Of a stretch of 64,000 bases of DNA, positions 44,930 to 56,407 are shown one piece after another. The position numbers and the translations under genes are program-made. This DNA comes from Aradus depressus (Eukaryota > Arthropoda > Insecta > Hemiptera > Aradidae): the NCBI GenBank assembly GCA_963662175.1, contig OY759221.1:32176045-32240044 (forward strand), given 5' to 3'. Each line of letters begins with the position of its first letter. The stretch's first letter is position 1. Below the pieces are notes generated by a model. It ran no database searches, had not been told where the DNA came from, and saw only the letters and a list, made by a program, of their open reading frames with translations.

Positions 44930-45080
44930 ATGAAGTATAGGGGAAGTTATGTATTTGGGCAGAAATTCAATGTTACATTTTTACCGGATTTTCATGTTTT
45001 CGACTCTTTGACAATAACTACCGAAAGAATGAAAGTATCGACTTGAAATTTTATATACTCCCTACTGACCAAAATGGAAC
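44930..45080 (+). repeat. Family E dispersed repeat, 5' part
   Basis: GAAGTATAGGGGAAGTTATG, GCAGAAATTCAATG and GAAAGAATGAAAGTATCGAC blocks in order. Confidence 0.55.
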
Positions 45081-45489
45081 ATTTTTCACGTTAAAAAAAA
45101 AAAAAAAAGAACTTTTTCCGGTTCCTTGACATTATCAACATTATTATTTGTTGAGAGGGGGTAGAAAGGTGTTTGGTATGTGGTTAGTAGTTCTATTATA
45201 GTTTATTATCACAAAACAACCTGTATTGTAGAGACTCTCAACCTTAGTAGTTGTGGACTAATTTTAAGGTTCCGGTGAGAGAAGGAGGCGGCTGGTGTTA
45301 ACAAATTAGCTGGAGTTGATGAGAGGTTGAGGCAGCTCCTGGGGAGATTGATGATGAGGTACCCTGCTCGAAAGAGTCTGAATGGATCAGTGCCTTCCTG
45401 CTTAAGACAAGGGATCAGCTAAAGTACATTCAACACCTTTCCAAAGATGTGCCACATAGACAAATTTGACCGAGATGATTCCAGACTAA

Positions 45490-45960
45490 CAGTAGCTATA
45501 CGAAGTATAGGAGTAGTTATGTAATCAGTCAGAAATTCGATGTTGAGTTTTCAACAGAATTTTATGTTTTCGGACTTTCTGAATGAATTTCCCAATAGAA
45601 TGAATGTATAGACATGAACTTTTATATGTGTAGAACTCTCTAAAGACGACACATATTGATTTTTAGCTAATTCGGATAAAGGGATGGAGGGATTAGGAGG
45701 GAGGCTTAACACAAAATCTCTAATAAGTGTAGTTGTTTCAGAGGAATCAGCCGATGGAGATCAGAGGAGCTCAATTCAAAAATCCCAATAACTCCCGATG
45801 TAATGAATGTATCGACATGAAATTTAGTATGAGAAGTCATCACATTATATTGAGTTTTAGCCCAAACTGCCGATTGGCTTTCGAGATTAAGCCAAAACAT
45901 AATCGATTAATTCATACTGGAGATGTACACAGCCAGTGATTTACAAATGACTTTTTTTTT
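45490..45960 (+). repeat. Family E dispersed repeat
   Basis: ACGAAGTATAGGAGTAGTTA, CAGTCAGAAATTCGATGTTG, two subunits (TAACTCCCGATGTAATGAAT at 45790), and CATACTGGAGATGTACACAG end. A related end piece is at 47120-47165 (minus). Confidence 0.65.
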
Positions 45961-48900
45961 TTTTCAATTTTGGAATCAAGAAAATGGAAAACGAGAAATT
46001 CCGGAATTTTTGAAGCACTATATATATATATTGAGAGAACCAGCTATGGGTACTTATTCAAATATTCTGGACTAACCAAAATACTTACGGCAACTCACTA
46101 TTGACTCTATTCTCAGGGTTCTAATTTTTATTTAAATTGTGGGTTCTTGTAAGAAGAGGGTAAACATACTAGATACAGATCCCTTCTTACCTGTTTTCTT
46201 TGGTGACACAGACATATTAAAAGATATAAAAATTTCAAAAAGGGCGATTCATAAAATAAACGTATTCCAGAAATTTAACGTCAATGTATTTCAATATCTT
46301 TTCATGACAATATAATAAAAGTTCTTTTTTATAATCTTTTCGAAAGAAACTATGAAAAATACAACAAGCCGCACATCATAAAAATTCTTAATAATTTACC
46401 AATAATGAGATAGGACACATCAATAACTATTTATTTGATTTTTTATGAAATTTAAAAGTTTAATCAGAAATTAGATTTTAGGCATTTTTTTAAATTAAAT
46501 TATTTATAGTTGACATTTTTTTAGTGGATAAAAAGATACTACTTATCCAGTTGCTGGTTTCCTGGTGAAATGATTCCTCATCCAGTCAAAATCGTCTAGT
46601 TAGCCTCTCTCCACCATGTGCTTTTCAGTCATCATCCGATAAGTTCATCTGAAGATATCAATTGCATCCTACGTTTCCAGTCCGATCCTATGGTCACTAG
46701 GGGTCCATAATCGGTGCTGTTCCAGGAGGAAAATTAACTTGGGTCGAGTCGGAAACTCAACACTCAATCTCTGTTCGGCTAAGACTGCCCGTTCCTTTTC
46801 TTCACATGTTCCTCCGCTCTCCAATCTCACACACCGTGGATAAATTTATCATACTATTTTTTTTTATGCCTTTCCTTTTACCAATATTTAATTATTATTT
46901 AATTTTATTTTATAAATTTTTCTAGACTATAATTTAATTATTTATTTAAACAATCGTAATATTCCTAAAAAACACGTATAGTATATTCTCTCCTTCCCGC
47001 CTAAATGTTCAAATTTGAAATTTTTCAAATTATACATTTAATTATAATGATTTCTGTTATCTATCTTTAATTTACCCTTTTTCCTGGGTTTCCAGCATGT
47101 GACAAGTCGTTCGAACCGTCACAATATATATAACTTCCCTAATACTTTACAGGGGAAGTAAAAAACGGTAAAAAAATCTATCTATACAGTATCAAAATAA
47201 AAAATAACGATATAATTCATATAAGACATCCCTTGTCCCAGTGTTAAATTAATGAGGATGATGTATCGTTGACGATCCGTGCAGACTAACTTGGAACACT
47301 TCTCAGGTGGTAAAGGGCTGGTCCTTTGGTCCCTTTCCAAATCCCTGTATGATAGTCAGTTAATCTTCAGGTGGAAGACCCATAAATTTGGACAGGTTGG
47401 TAAACCGAGGATAAATTCAGGAACACAGGTGGAGTTCACAGGATTAGCAGAGCTTTGGGGCCAACCCTCCTCTCAGTCCAATCTACATCGACGCTATAGT
47501 GTACTAAAATGTATTTCTTGATTGGGAAGCAGATGTCGACTTACATGTTAAATGAGTATAATAATAATTTTTATTATTTTTTTTTAGTATAATATTATTT
47601 AAACCCTAATTTAAAAAAAAAACTGGAAAGTAAAATCTACAATTTTTATTTCAACAGTACTCCCATGAGCCTTTCATGTAGTGCCTTTTAAACGCAACAC
47701 TGTTCGGTATGTAATGTATGTATGTAAATACCAACTCCCTAGGAACATTTTTTTTAAACAAACATTTTTTTTATCCTTTCAAAATAAATATAATAAATGT
47801 TTGGTTGCTTTAGACCATTTATTTACATATCTGTCAACAAAGCAAGTAAAAATTAAAAAAACATCCGAATGCCCATGATTCGACCCAAAAGGATTTAAAA
47901 AAATATATATGTATAGTACATTTTTATAAATCAAAAAGTGATACATTTTTAAACAAACATGACACAAAATTAGTGTATTTTTGTTTTAAAAAAAGTTTTG
48001 TTACGTAAAAAAACAGAAGAACAAAATAAAAAGATTGAATGAAAGATTGAAAAATTGGCGCATGTAGCTTGAGTATTAATATTATCAGAAAATAAAAATA
48101 TTTTCCCTCTCAACAATACTAGACACGATTACGATACCAGGAAGAAAGAAGACTTAAGTATAACTAAACATTGTTCTTCTCTTTTTGAAAAAAAGTATAA
48201 CTAATAAAGGAATTAATTTTTTCAATGCCCTTCACCACTTCTTGAAGTCAATAGATACAATAAAAAAATTTAAACTTCAACTATTTGCGCTTTTGTTTTG
48301 TACTTTATATTGGTTCACAAAATTAAACAAATCATACAAAAAATTTAACAAAATTAAAAAATCAAACAAAAAATAAATTCTTAAGTACCTATTTAAGTAA
48401 ACATTTTATGTTTTATGTAAAAATAAAAAATCATTGTTCTATGCATGTGCTCTAGCTTCTTTCGCATCATTCCTATCGCCAAACGGACTTCACCATTCGA
48501 TTCAGCACAAAAAAATGCACAAGAGTATGACCCAAATTGAAATTTTTATAAAGGAATAACTGGGTGAAAAAGCCATATCCAGTGAATCGCCTGTTTCGGC
48601 CTCCCCAAATGTTATATTCATGTTGGGGAAGTACTTTGCCGTTGAATCACTACTTTTCTTACAGTTCCTCCACCTGAGCCGCTGGTTCCCGGACCCATGA
48701 TTAACAAGAGTATACAGGATGAAGGTGGTGCCCAGAGGACCCCTGAGGGGGAGCCATTAAGGACTTGGAGCTGTGCCCCTTCCAGCTCCCAACCACTCAA
48801 GTCCGCACAACATCCACCACTCTGAGGCCTCATCCCTCTGGCTAACTCTTATTTCTACCCTTTTATTGATTGCCTCCCTGACTACTTTTACTTCAGGTTT

Positions 48901-49160
48901 ATGTAACCCCCATCTCACACCCCCGTCCCTCCAGGCTATACCATCCCCTCTCTTCGTCTTTAAAAACCGAATTAGTTTCAAGTGAAAAGATTTTAAAAAA
49001 TAAAATCTCTCTAACTGTTAAAAAATACAAGAAAAAGCTTTTTTCTACCTTTCTATTTTTTTATTTATTTTATATATTTATTATTTTTTTCTTTCTTTAA
49101 TTTGCATCAAGTAAAATTTCATCTTAGCTGCTGCATAGACGCTTCATTCACACTACATCT
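45961..49160. other. Unassigned AT-rich stretch
   Basis: No gene recognised. An 80-residue plus frame (47279-47521) and a less AT-rich patch (48640-48960) have no domain. A short family E piece is at 48590-48655. Confidence 0.3.
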
Positions 49161-49169
49161 CATACAAAT

Positions 49170-49500
49170 CGAAAAACGATGAAACAAATGGAAAACTACA
49201 CTTCGGCGAGAAACATGCCCCGCCGTATTTATCTATGATAAACCCCTCCCTCAAACGAAAACTGTACGATACGTAGGACTGAGAATATATCGAAGATTGA
49301 CATGGAACCCTCAAACACGTCTCACCCGAAACACGCTGAACCGTCGACTCAAAATACTCTAAGGACTTATAAAAATTATTTACTGAAACCGTTATGAAAA
49401 TACGGTTCACAGATATACGGTTCAGCATAAACATAACGATCTCATGATACACACAGTACACGAAACAATACAACCTACTTACATAATATGGTTATTAACC
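49170..49500 (+). pseudogene. Decayed LINE RT fragment
   Basis: In one plus frame: VRYVGLRIYRRLTWNPQTRL then TRNTLNRRLKIL, matching the RYLGLxLDRRLTWNPHTRLK ... LNRRxxxL block of 'LINE B'. Frame breaks follow. Low but recognisable similarity. Confidence 0.5.
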
Positions 49501-49656
49501 ATATTATGGTTTTTTTAGAAAACTTTCACAAATACAAACCTAAAGATACGTACATTATCTTCACAACAATTACCATATAACCCCCCACGAAGGTTAAAAA
49601 GGAGTCGCGGAGACGCGACTTATCGCCACCTTCAATAATCTACGTTATTAATATAT

Positions 49657-50377
49657 TGTAACATGTAGAAATAAGGGGGGGTATTTTAATAAATAAAGAA
49701 ATATAATAAAGCCATTAACGGGATGTCAGTACTGAGGACTTAAGAAGGGTGGGGGAAGAGAGAGAGAACAGTGGAAGGAGGGGGAAACGAGTGTGTCGGT
49801 GGTTGGAGATAGAGAGTGAAGGAGGAAGGTTGTGGTTGGAGATAGAGAGTGAAGGAGGAAGGTTGTGGTTGGAGATAGAGAGTGAAGGAGGAAGGTTGTG
49901 GTTGGAGATAGAGAGAGTGGAAGTGGACGGTTCGTTTTTTTTGAGAGAGTTCGCTGGAGTAGTGAAGAGTTTTTGTTTGGAGTTAGAAGTCTGGAGGAAG
50001 TCAGGAAAAAAGGCAGATTGATGGAAAAATAAAGGAAGGATCGGAGAGCCGTATGATGAACTAAGAAGAGCAGTGGAGAAGGATTGAAGGACAGGTGGTG
50101 ACCAAGTGAGTGAAAAAAAAAATAATTATAAAAAAATAAAACAAATAAATGTTATATGATCATGTCTCCAATTTATGTAAAGATTTAAAAAAACAAAACA
50201 AAAAAAAAAAAAACTCTATTTAATAAATTTTTTTTATTAAAAGAATTCATTTCCCATAACTAGTTTTTTCAACAAAATAATAAGAAATAAAGAGGAACTA
50301 GTAACTGTTTCATTGGCGCCCAACGTGGGGCAATTTTAAAAAGGAATAAATTTAATGAGAACATAGTAACTGTTTCA
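49657..50377 (+). repeat. 5' LTR of non-autonomous LTR retrotransposon (721 bp)
   Basis: Begins TGTAACATGTAGAAATAAGG and ends AACTGTTTCA (TG...CA). Matches 53021-53774 throughout. It has three full 33-bp units (GTTGGAGATAGAGAGTGAAG) where the 3' LTR has four, exactly explaining the 33-bp length difference. A primer-binding-site copy (50313-50331) lies inside it, as also in the 3' LTR. Tandem AATAAA signals are near 49690. The open frame at 49749-50021 is a product of the 33-bp repeat. Confidence 0.88.
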
Positions 50378-50527
50378 TTGGCGCCCAACGTGGGGCATTT
50401 GCTAAAAAAATGAACAGATAATCAATTCATAGAATCAAAAATTGTTTCATTGGCGCCCAACGTGGGGCAATTTTAAAAAGGAATAAATTTAATGAGAACT
50501 TAGTAACTGTTTCATTGGCGCCCAACG
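50313..50527 (+). promoter_or_regulatory. Four primer-binding-site copies
   Basis: TTGGCGCCCAACGTGGGGC occurs at 50313-50331, 50378-50396 and 50450-50468. A fourth copy at 50515 keeps only TTGGCGCCCAACG. Each is preceded by TGTTTCA. The one at 50378 follows the LTR end defined by comparison with the 3' LTR. The spacer AATTTTAAAAAGGAATAAAT is repeated too, so the region arose by tandem duplication. Confidence 0.88.
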
Positions 50528-50667
50528 TTTTGGCAATAAAAATGATGGAATAGAGAAAAAAAAAAAAAAAAAAAAAAATTTTGAGTTGTCCAAGTTTATA
50601 GTTTAGAAATTGCTATGATATATTTTATGTATTATATTTATTATAGAGGATAGATTTGTGAAGCAAG

Positions 50668-51486
50668 ATGGCGGACGAGGACACAGGTGAGTCGACCCAT
50701 AGCATGGCGGGAGAGCAAGGTCCGGAGTTTGTTTACGATGGGGAGGCGGGAGAATTAGCTGCAGGAATGGACGGAATCGGGAGTGGCCTCGGCGGATTAG
50801 GACTCCGGAACGTAGATAGCGATGTTCGGGAATCTGGATTTGTAGAAGGAACGGGGGAAAATTCGATGATAGTCACGAGTCCGCTTATAGGAAGGTCGAA
50901 TTCGGGGGATGAGGATGCAAACAAAAATAAAGACGATAATCCGAGTCAATTTGAGCAAATGATGGATCGTATCATGCAAAAAACATTCGAAAAGATGGAT
51001 CATCAATTTGAACAGTTAAGTTGTAAGTTAGAAACAATAAATGAAACAATAAATAAAAATATAGAGCAACTAAGGGGGGAACAACAAAATAATAACACGA
51101 ATGAAATAATAGTGGAGACAAAAACAGATCTTATTGAAGTTGAAAATAAATGTGAAAATAAATTAATAACAGATGAGAAAAAGAAATTAAATGAAATAGG
51201 TAATGCTCAGAAAAATGAATTAGAAATGAGTAAAAGCAAATCAAATAGGAACAAAAATAGAAAGGAAAATAGAAAAATAAAATTGAACAGAGAAATAAAT
51301 AAAGATTATATTCTGTTTAATACATTATGTCGGCTAGGTTTCATTAGAAAAAGTTATACATTTTCAAAAATATCCAAAGATAAAATAAAAAACAAAAATA
51401 TCGTTATCTTGAAAGTAAATTTAACAGAAATAAATTATAAGAATATTTGTAAGGGAAATTTGGGCCATATTTGCCAAGTAAGCTGA
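50668..51486 (+). CDS. Gag-like protein of the LTR element
   Basis: 272 residues starting MADEDTGESTHSMAGEQG. Residues 1-90 are acidic and G-rich. Residues ~92-142 (QFEQMMDRIMQKTFEKMDHQ and the following repeats of Q/E/N heptads) look like a coiled coil, as in the N-terminal part of some gypsy-type Gag proteins. Then comes an N/K/E-rich stretch and a basic segment (KSKSNRNKNRKENRKIKLNR). No CCHC knuckle and no major-homology region is evident, so it may be a shortened Gag. It starts about 140 bp after the last primer-site copy and is the only sizeable frame in the element's interior. Function is inferred from position and composition. Confidence 0.6.
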   Translation: MADEDTGESTHSMAGEQGPEFVYDGEAGELAAGMDGIGSGLGGLGLRNVDSDVRESGFVEGTGENSMIVTSPLIGRSNSGDEDANKNKDDNPSQFEQMMDRIMQKTFEKMDHQFEQLSCKLETINETINKNIEQLRGEQQNNNTNEIIVETKTDLIEVENKCENKLITDEKKKLNEIGNAQKNELEMSKSKSNRNKNRKENRKIKLNREINKDYILFNTLCRLGFIRKSYTFSKISKDKIKNKNIVILKVNLTEINYKNICKGNLGHICQVS

Positions 51487-51532
51487 TAAGAAAAAATTAA
51501 AGAAAACTAATCATAAAAGAAAAGCTAAAGTA

Positions 51533-51754
51533 ATGTTGCAACCAAAGTCGAGGAGAATTAGATATCGGAAAATAAATTGGTACAGATGTGGAAATAGACA
51601 AAAACAAAGTAAGCACTTTAAAATACCACAACTAATAAAGTTAAGTAAAAAGATCCCTAAATTAAAGAAAATTAAAAATCATAAGAAATTTAAAAAAAAA
51701 ATGTCTGTAAATAAAAAAACAAATGGATTATTCTATGATAAGGAACTTGTGTAA
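51533..51754 (+). CDS. Small basic open frame in the LTR element
   Basis: 73 residues, rich in K and R (RIRYRKINWYRCGNRQKQSK, KLKKIKNHKKFKKKM). It could be a remnant of Gag or Pol joined by deletion, or chance coding in A-rich DNA. No domain recognised. Confidence 0.25.
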   Translation: MLQPKSRRIRYRKINWYRCGNRQKQSKHFKIPQLIKLSKKIPKLKKIKNHKKFKKKMSVNKKTNGLFYDKELV

Positions 51755-52483
51755 TTGGATTTTTGTAATGGATTCATGGCTATGGTTTGTGTTTTTTAAA
51801 TATATTTTTCTTAAATCATAATAATTAAAAATAAAATAAAATTATAAATTAAAAGTAATCAGCTAATGAATAAATTGTTTTTATTACGAAGTATCAAATA
51901 ATAGCTTTGTTGTGTGTTTCTCACCTTGGAAATAAAGATTTTAAAAAAAAATCTTAAATTGAGAAGTCGAAACTATTGAAATATGAAAATCAAAATATAA
52001 TAAAATCTGAATTGGTAGTACGGTCACTTATAAAACTGATATCACTAAACCAATATGTTGATGGAAGATAGATTCTGGTGGAGAGACGGACTGCAACTAA
52101 CGGGATTCTGTGGGACAGAGAGGTAGTTCACACTTCAAATAGGATTATGATAGTTTGACCCATATAAACAATGCATGTAGGTCTGACCTAATGACCGATA
52201 TCTAGCTAAAAAAATTGTAATATAATTCGATTCTTGATATTTTGTGAATTTGTGATGTAGAGAGAATTTATTGAAGTCTTGTGTCATGATGTTGTAAAAT
52301 TAATAATAATAACATAATAATTATCATTATGTGACTTGTCGGTCTTTGCTATTGCAATTTTGTTTTGATCAAGTATGACCTCTTATATGTTCAAATCATG
52401 AGAAACCTTGCTCCATGTGTGTGTGGATCGGCTTGTCTGGGTCATATAAGCCTCGCTTGATCATATGTTTTTTTTCTTAGTTT

Positions 52484-52609
52484 ATGAAATTGAATTTGTT
52501 TTTTTTTTTGGTTATGTATGTTCTTACATTTTATGGTTATATAGAAATTGTAGAAAAAAAAAAAAAAATTTTTATTAGCTATGGATTATTTATTAGGAAA
52601 TATGTGATA

Positions 52610-52650
<41 letters not shown>

Positions 52651-52670
52651 TTTACTAAGTACCTGTACTA

Positions 52671-52705
<35 letters not shown>

Positions 52706-52860
52706 ATGTTTGCTAAGTACCTGTACCATTGTTAAAAAAAAAAATGTTTGCTAAGTACCTGTACTATTGTTTACCTGTACTGTACCTGTATTATATAAAA
52801 AAAGAAAAGAAACTGTTTTCTAGTTACCTGATTATTATAAAAAAAAAAAAAAAAAAGATG
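52484..52860. repeat. Poly(A)-rich minisatellite in the LTR element interior
   Basis: GCTAAGTACCTGTACTATTG plus long A runs repeats three times (52648-52770). A 'KKKK' open frame here is a by-product. Confidence 0.8.
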
Positions 52861-53020
52861 TTTACATGAAATTTTATGTTATATTGTTTAAAATATTGGT
52901 TAGATGGTTTATTGAATGTAGTATTTAAAAAAGATATTATGGTGTTTGTGATGGGGTATTTATAAAAAAAAAAATATTTATTTTCTTCGTTTCATTTTTT
53001 TTTCATTAAGGGAAAGGATA

Positions 53021-53774
53021 TGTAACATGTAGAAATAAGGGGGGGTATTTTAATAAATAAAGAAATATAATAAAGCCATTAACGGGATGTCAGTACTGAG
53101 GACTTAAGAAGGGTGGGGGAAGAGAGAGAGAACAGTGGAAGGAGGGGGAAACGAGTGTGTCGGTGGTTGGAGATAGAGAGTGAAGGAGGAAGGTTGTGGT
53201 TGGAGATAGAGAGTGAAGGAGGAAGGTTGTGGTTGGAGATAGAGAGTGAAGGAGGAAGGTTGTGGTTGGAGATAGAGAGTGAAGGAGGAAGGTTGTGGTT
53301 GAAGAGAGAGAGAGTGGAAGTGGACGGTTCGTTTTTTTTGAGAGAGTTCGCTGGAGTAGTGAAGAGTTTTTGTTTGGAGTTAGAAGTCTGGAGGAAGTCA
53401 GGAAAAAAGGCAGATTGATGGAAAAATAAAGGAAGGATCGGAGAGCCGTATGATGAACTAAGAAGAGCAGTGGAGAAGGATTGAAGGACAGATGGTGACC
53501 AAGTGAGTGAAAAAAAAAATAATTATAAAAAAATAAAACAAATAAATGTTATATGATCATGTCTCCAATTTATGTAAAGATTTAAAAAAACAAAACAAAA
53601 AAAAAAAAAACTCTATTTATCAAATTTTTTTTATTAAAAGAATTCATTTCCCATAACTAGTTTTTTCAACAAAATAATAAGAAATAAAGAGGAACTAGTA
53701 ACTGTTTCATTGGCGCCCAACGTGGGGCAATTTTAAAAAGGAATAAATTTAATGAGAACATAGTAACTGTTTCA
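53021..53774 (+). repeat. 3' LTR (754 bp)
   Basis: Matches the 5' LTR, with four full 33-bp units and a variant partial fifth. It ends AACTGTTTCA after an internal primer-site copy at 53710-53728. Preceded by the polypurine tract. Confidence 0.88.
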
Positions 53775-53798
53775 ATATATATATATTTTTTTTTTTAC

Positions 53799-54056
53799 GT
53801 GCCCTCCATTCTGCCGTACTTCCCCAACAACGGCTTAAGCGTCAATGGCCTAGAGATCTCCTGATCAGAAGCAGTGACAGTGACAGTGATTAGCTAAAAA
53901 CAAGAGAAAAACAGTGACTAGGGAGTGTCACCACTGGGTGGTTTCTCCCCTCATGACATTTTGACATTGCCATTATCTCTGTATTAGCATATTTGCTTGT
54001 TGTATATATTTTTGTACAGTTGTAAATATCTCTTTGTAAATAAAAAAAAAAAAAAA
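53799..54056 (+). mobile_element. 'LINE B' 3' end
   Basis: Begins in GTGCCCTCCATTCTGCCGTA and shares CCAACAACGGCTTAAGCGTC, GACTAGGGAGTGTCACCACT and TGTAAATAAAA with 31102-31763. Heavily 5'-truncated, poly(A) ended. Confidence 0.85.
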
Positions 54057-54392
54057 AATATATTAATATTTTTAAACATTATTTTCCTTTACCTTTATTA
54101 TCTCTCTTACTACCTCATACATCCATCAAAATTGTCTTTCAATTTATTTTTATTTATTTTATTATTGTTTTATTTTATTTATTGTATTTATTTAATATGA
54201 CATTTTTTTCTTGCTATGCTCCCACATTTTTTTTCTCTCTTTCTAGGCATGTGATTTCTCTCACACGCCATTCACACCACGGAATCTATATGTACATCAT
54301 AGATGCTGGTTGTTGAACCCAGAAACGGTTTGTAAATAAAAGACAAAATAAATAAAAAATAAAATAAATATATAACAGTAAACTAGAAGATA

Positions 54393-54446
54393 GAGGGCGC
54401 CGGTAGCTCAGTGGTATGTGTGCATGCTTACTGAGCTCACTGAATG
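54393..54446 (+). repeat. tRNA-derived SINE head fragment
   Basis: GAGGGCGCCGGTAGCTCAGT with the A box intact; truncated before the B box. Confidence 0.7.
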
Positions 54447-54499
54447 CATAGAATACTTTTTCACTTTTTTATACTTACATACCTATATAAGTAGTATAA

Positions 54500-54752
54500 A
54501 GCCGCGTTTACACTATGTAGCAAAACAGCTATATAATGTAGCTGAGCTATACAACAAAAAACGCGCTTCCAGGCCGGCTATATAGCTCAGCTGCATAGTT
54601 CCCTTTGATCTTACCGACGGGAAACTCATTTCCAGCTATATAGCTCTTGAATTGAACTATATAGCTGTTTTCGGGTGGCGTTTTCAAAAACTTGTAGCAC
54701 AGCTACATAGCTCGGCTATATAGCGGTTTGACTACATAGTGTAAACGCGGCT
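54500..54752. mobile_element. Harbinger-type MITE (253 bp)
   Basis: Inverted termini AGCCGCGTTTACACTATG and complement (21 of 21 bp), TAA on both flanks (54497-54499, 54753-54755), the 3-bp duplication of PIF/Harbinger elements. Inside, AGCTATATAGCT-type words occur about eight times. No coding. Confidence 0.85.
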
Positions 54753-54769
54753 TAAGAGGAAGTTTTGAA

Positions 54770-55290
54770 ATTGTACGAAAATCGAAGAACGAATTATCGA
54801 CGGAATTACGTTTCAAGGTCCCCTAAATTTGTTTATAACCTATTTTCGCAAAGATGTGTATGAGATTGGAACTTTGTGAAACTATTAATTTCCCGCGAAA
54901 TCTGTCGAAGTGAAGGGGGGAATCATAGGAGGGGGGGCACTCAACTCAAAAAAAAAAACCCAACAACTACCGATGTAATGAATGCATATATATTCATATT
55001 TAACTTGAAAACTCCATAAGAACTGCTGAGGTAATATATATAGGTATCAGCACAAAATTTAATATGAGGATTCAGAAGCCCCTGTATAAATTAGGGGTTC
55101 ATGTTAAGTCCAAACGGTCGAATGATTTTGGAGAAAGAGCTAAAACTTAATTAATTCGTGCAGGGGAAGTACCTTGACAGTGAATAAACTATGACGTTTT
55201 TGTATTTTCATTTTTGGAATTAGTGGTTCAGCAAACAAGAATTTCCTGTGAAATTTAACATCGAATTTCTGACTTACATACCTTCCCCAT
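54770..55290 (+). repeat. Family E dispersed repeat
   Basis: CGAAAATCGAAG...CGACGGAATTACG, subunits with CTACCGATGTAATGAATGCA, then GTCCAAACGGTCGAATGATT and GTGCAGGGGAAGTACCTTGA. Confidence 0.65.
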
Positions 55291-55354
55291 TACTTTGAAT
55301 AACTGCCAAAGTAACTGTAACTAGTCCAGAGATTCTAAATATGTATTATTCTAA

Positions 55355-55971
55355 AGCAGGCCCTAAACTATCAATCCGCTTGATCAAAACAGCGCGTCAA
55401 GCGATGGTGTCAAGCGTGATTCATAATCTAGGAACCCATTTGACGCTTGAGTCAAGCCTTGACGGTGATTGATGGAAAGTTTGAATGACTCAAGCGGCTG
55501 GGCGGAGCGCTTGATAGTCAAGAGCAATTTCGATCAAGCATTGCGTCAGTCACCTGCTTGACACCAACGATGGAGGGTCGTCCGCTCGCTTCCGAAGGTT
55601 CAGACGTCGTAGATAATAATGCCGGCTCAGTTTTACGCAGAACTGACAGTAAATTTTCGTGAGTGAAGCGGTTCCTCAATTTATACCACTTCTTCGACCA
55701 ACGTCGTTTCCTCTGGATTTTTTTTTCCGCTTGAGAGCAACAAGTGTCAAGATGAGAAACCCCCAAACCCTGATTCGAAACCATGGTATCTACACAAGAC
55801 CGATTCACTGCAGTCCAGGAGGAGCAGTTCACTAGTCGAAAACTCCGCTACAAATGAGTGTTGATGAAAAGATTGATGGGATGCTTGATGCGCCCCAAGA
55901 CTGCTTGAAGCGCGTGTCAATCAGCTGGACGCGCTGTTTTGAACAAGCGGATTTATAGTGTAGGGCCTGCT
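55355..55971. mobile_element. Harbinger-type transposon, internally deleted (617 bp)
   Basis: About 45-bp terminal inverted repeats starting AGCAGGCCCTA, with roughly three mismatches, flanked by TAA (55352-55354, 55972-55974). Sub-terminal copies of a CAAGCG / CGCTTG word are frequent, likely transposase-binding sites. Contains a transposase fragment on the minus strand. Confidence 0.9.
55518..55832 (-). pseudogene. Harbinger transposase N-terminal fragment
   Basis: 104-residue frame with KRRWSKKWYKLRNRFTHENL then LSVLRKTEP. This resembles the segment before the DDE domain in PIF/Harbinger (HARBI1-like) transposases (RRxWxxPWxxxRxxxGxxxxLxxEL). Catalytic residues are absent. The first ~35 residues are not recognisable and the true start is uncertain. 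Confidence 0.65.
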
Positions 55972-56407
55972 TAAAATACTGGACCTGACTATAATTCCAA
56001 TGAACAACGGATATTAAAAATAGTTGTCTACAGAGAAAATATATATGTATATATATATAGTATCATTAATTCGAAATTAAAAATAAAATAATACCATAAA
56101 AAAAATGTTTGAATTCATTAAAATGACTATATGATATGCTATCAGAAGGCTAGTGCCGCGTTATCACTTACAGAATACAAAGTTAATTAGACAAGATAAT
56201 GTTTTCGGCGGTAAATAGATCAGACGGCGGGAAAAAGTACATTCAACCTGAGCACAACATCGGCTGTTGAACCGGACGGTAAAATGTTTATCATCGATTT
56301 ATTTATAAACTAAATAAAAAATAATGTACTATAGAGCGGAGCCAAGGAGGAGGATTCTTATGGCGAACCATGACAGGAAAAGAGAGTTTATTTCATTCAA
56401 ATCACCA

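Larger units (their letters stand above)
49657..53774 (+). mobile_element. Non-autonomous LTR retrotransposon (4.1 kb)
   Basis: Two near-identical LTRs, a primer binding site directly after the 5' LTR, a gag-like frame, no protease/RT/integrase, and a polypurine tract (AAGGGAAAGGA) just before the 3' LTR. ATAT occurs on both flanks, compatible with a 4-bp target duplication in AT-rich DNA. It must rely on enzymes from a related element. The interior is very A-rich. Confidence 0.85.

Noticed and set aside
49749..50021. 90-residue open frame (and its 101-residue partner at 53113-53418)
   Set aside because: It lies in the LTRs and is the translation of the 33-bp repeat, whose length is divisible by three. 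Duplicate presence comes from the LTR pair, not from a gene family.
52484..52735. 83-residue open frame with long lysine runs
   Set aside because: Produced by A homopolymers in the LTR element interior. No coding signal.
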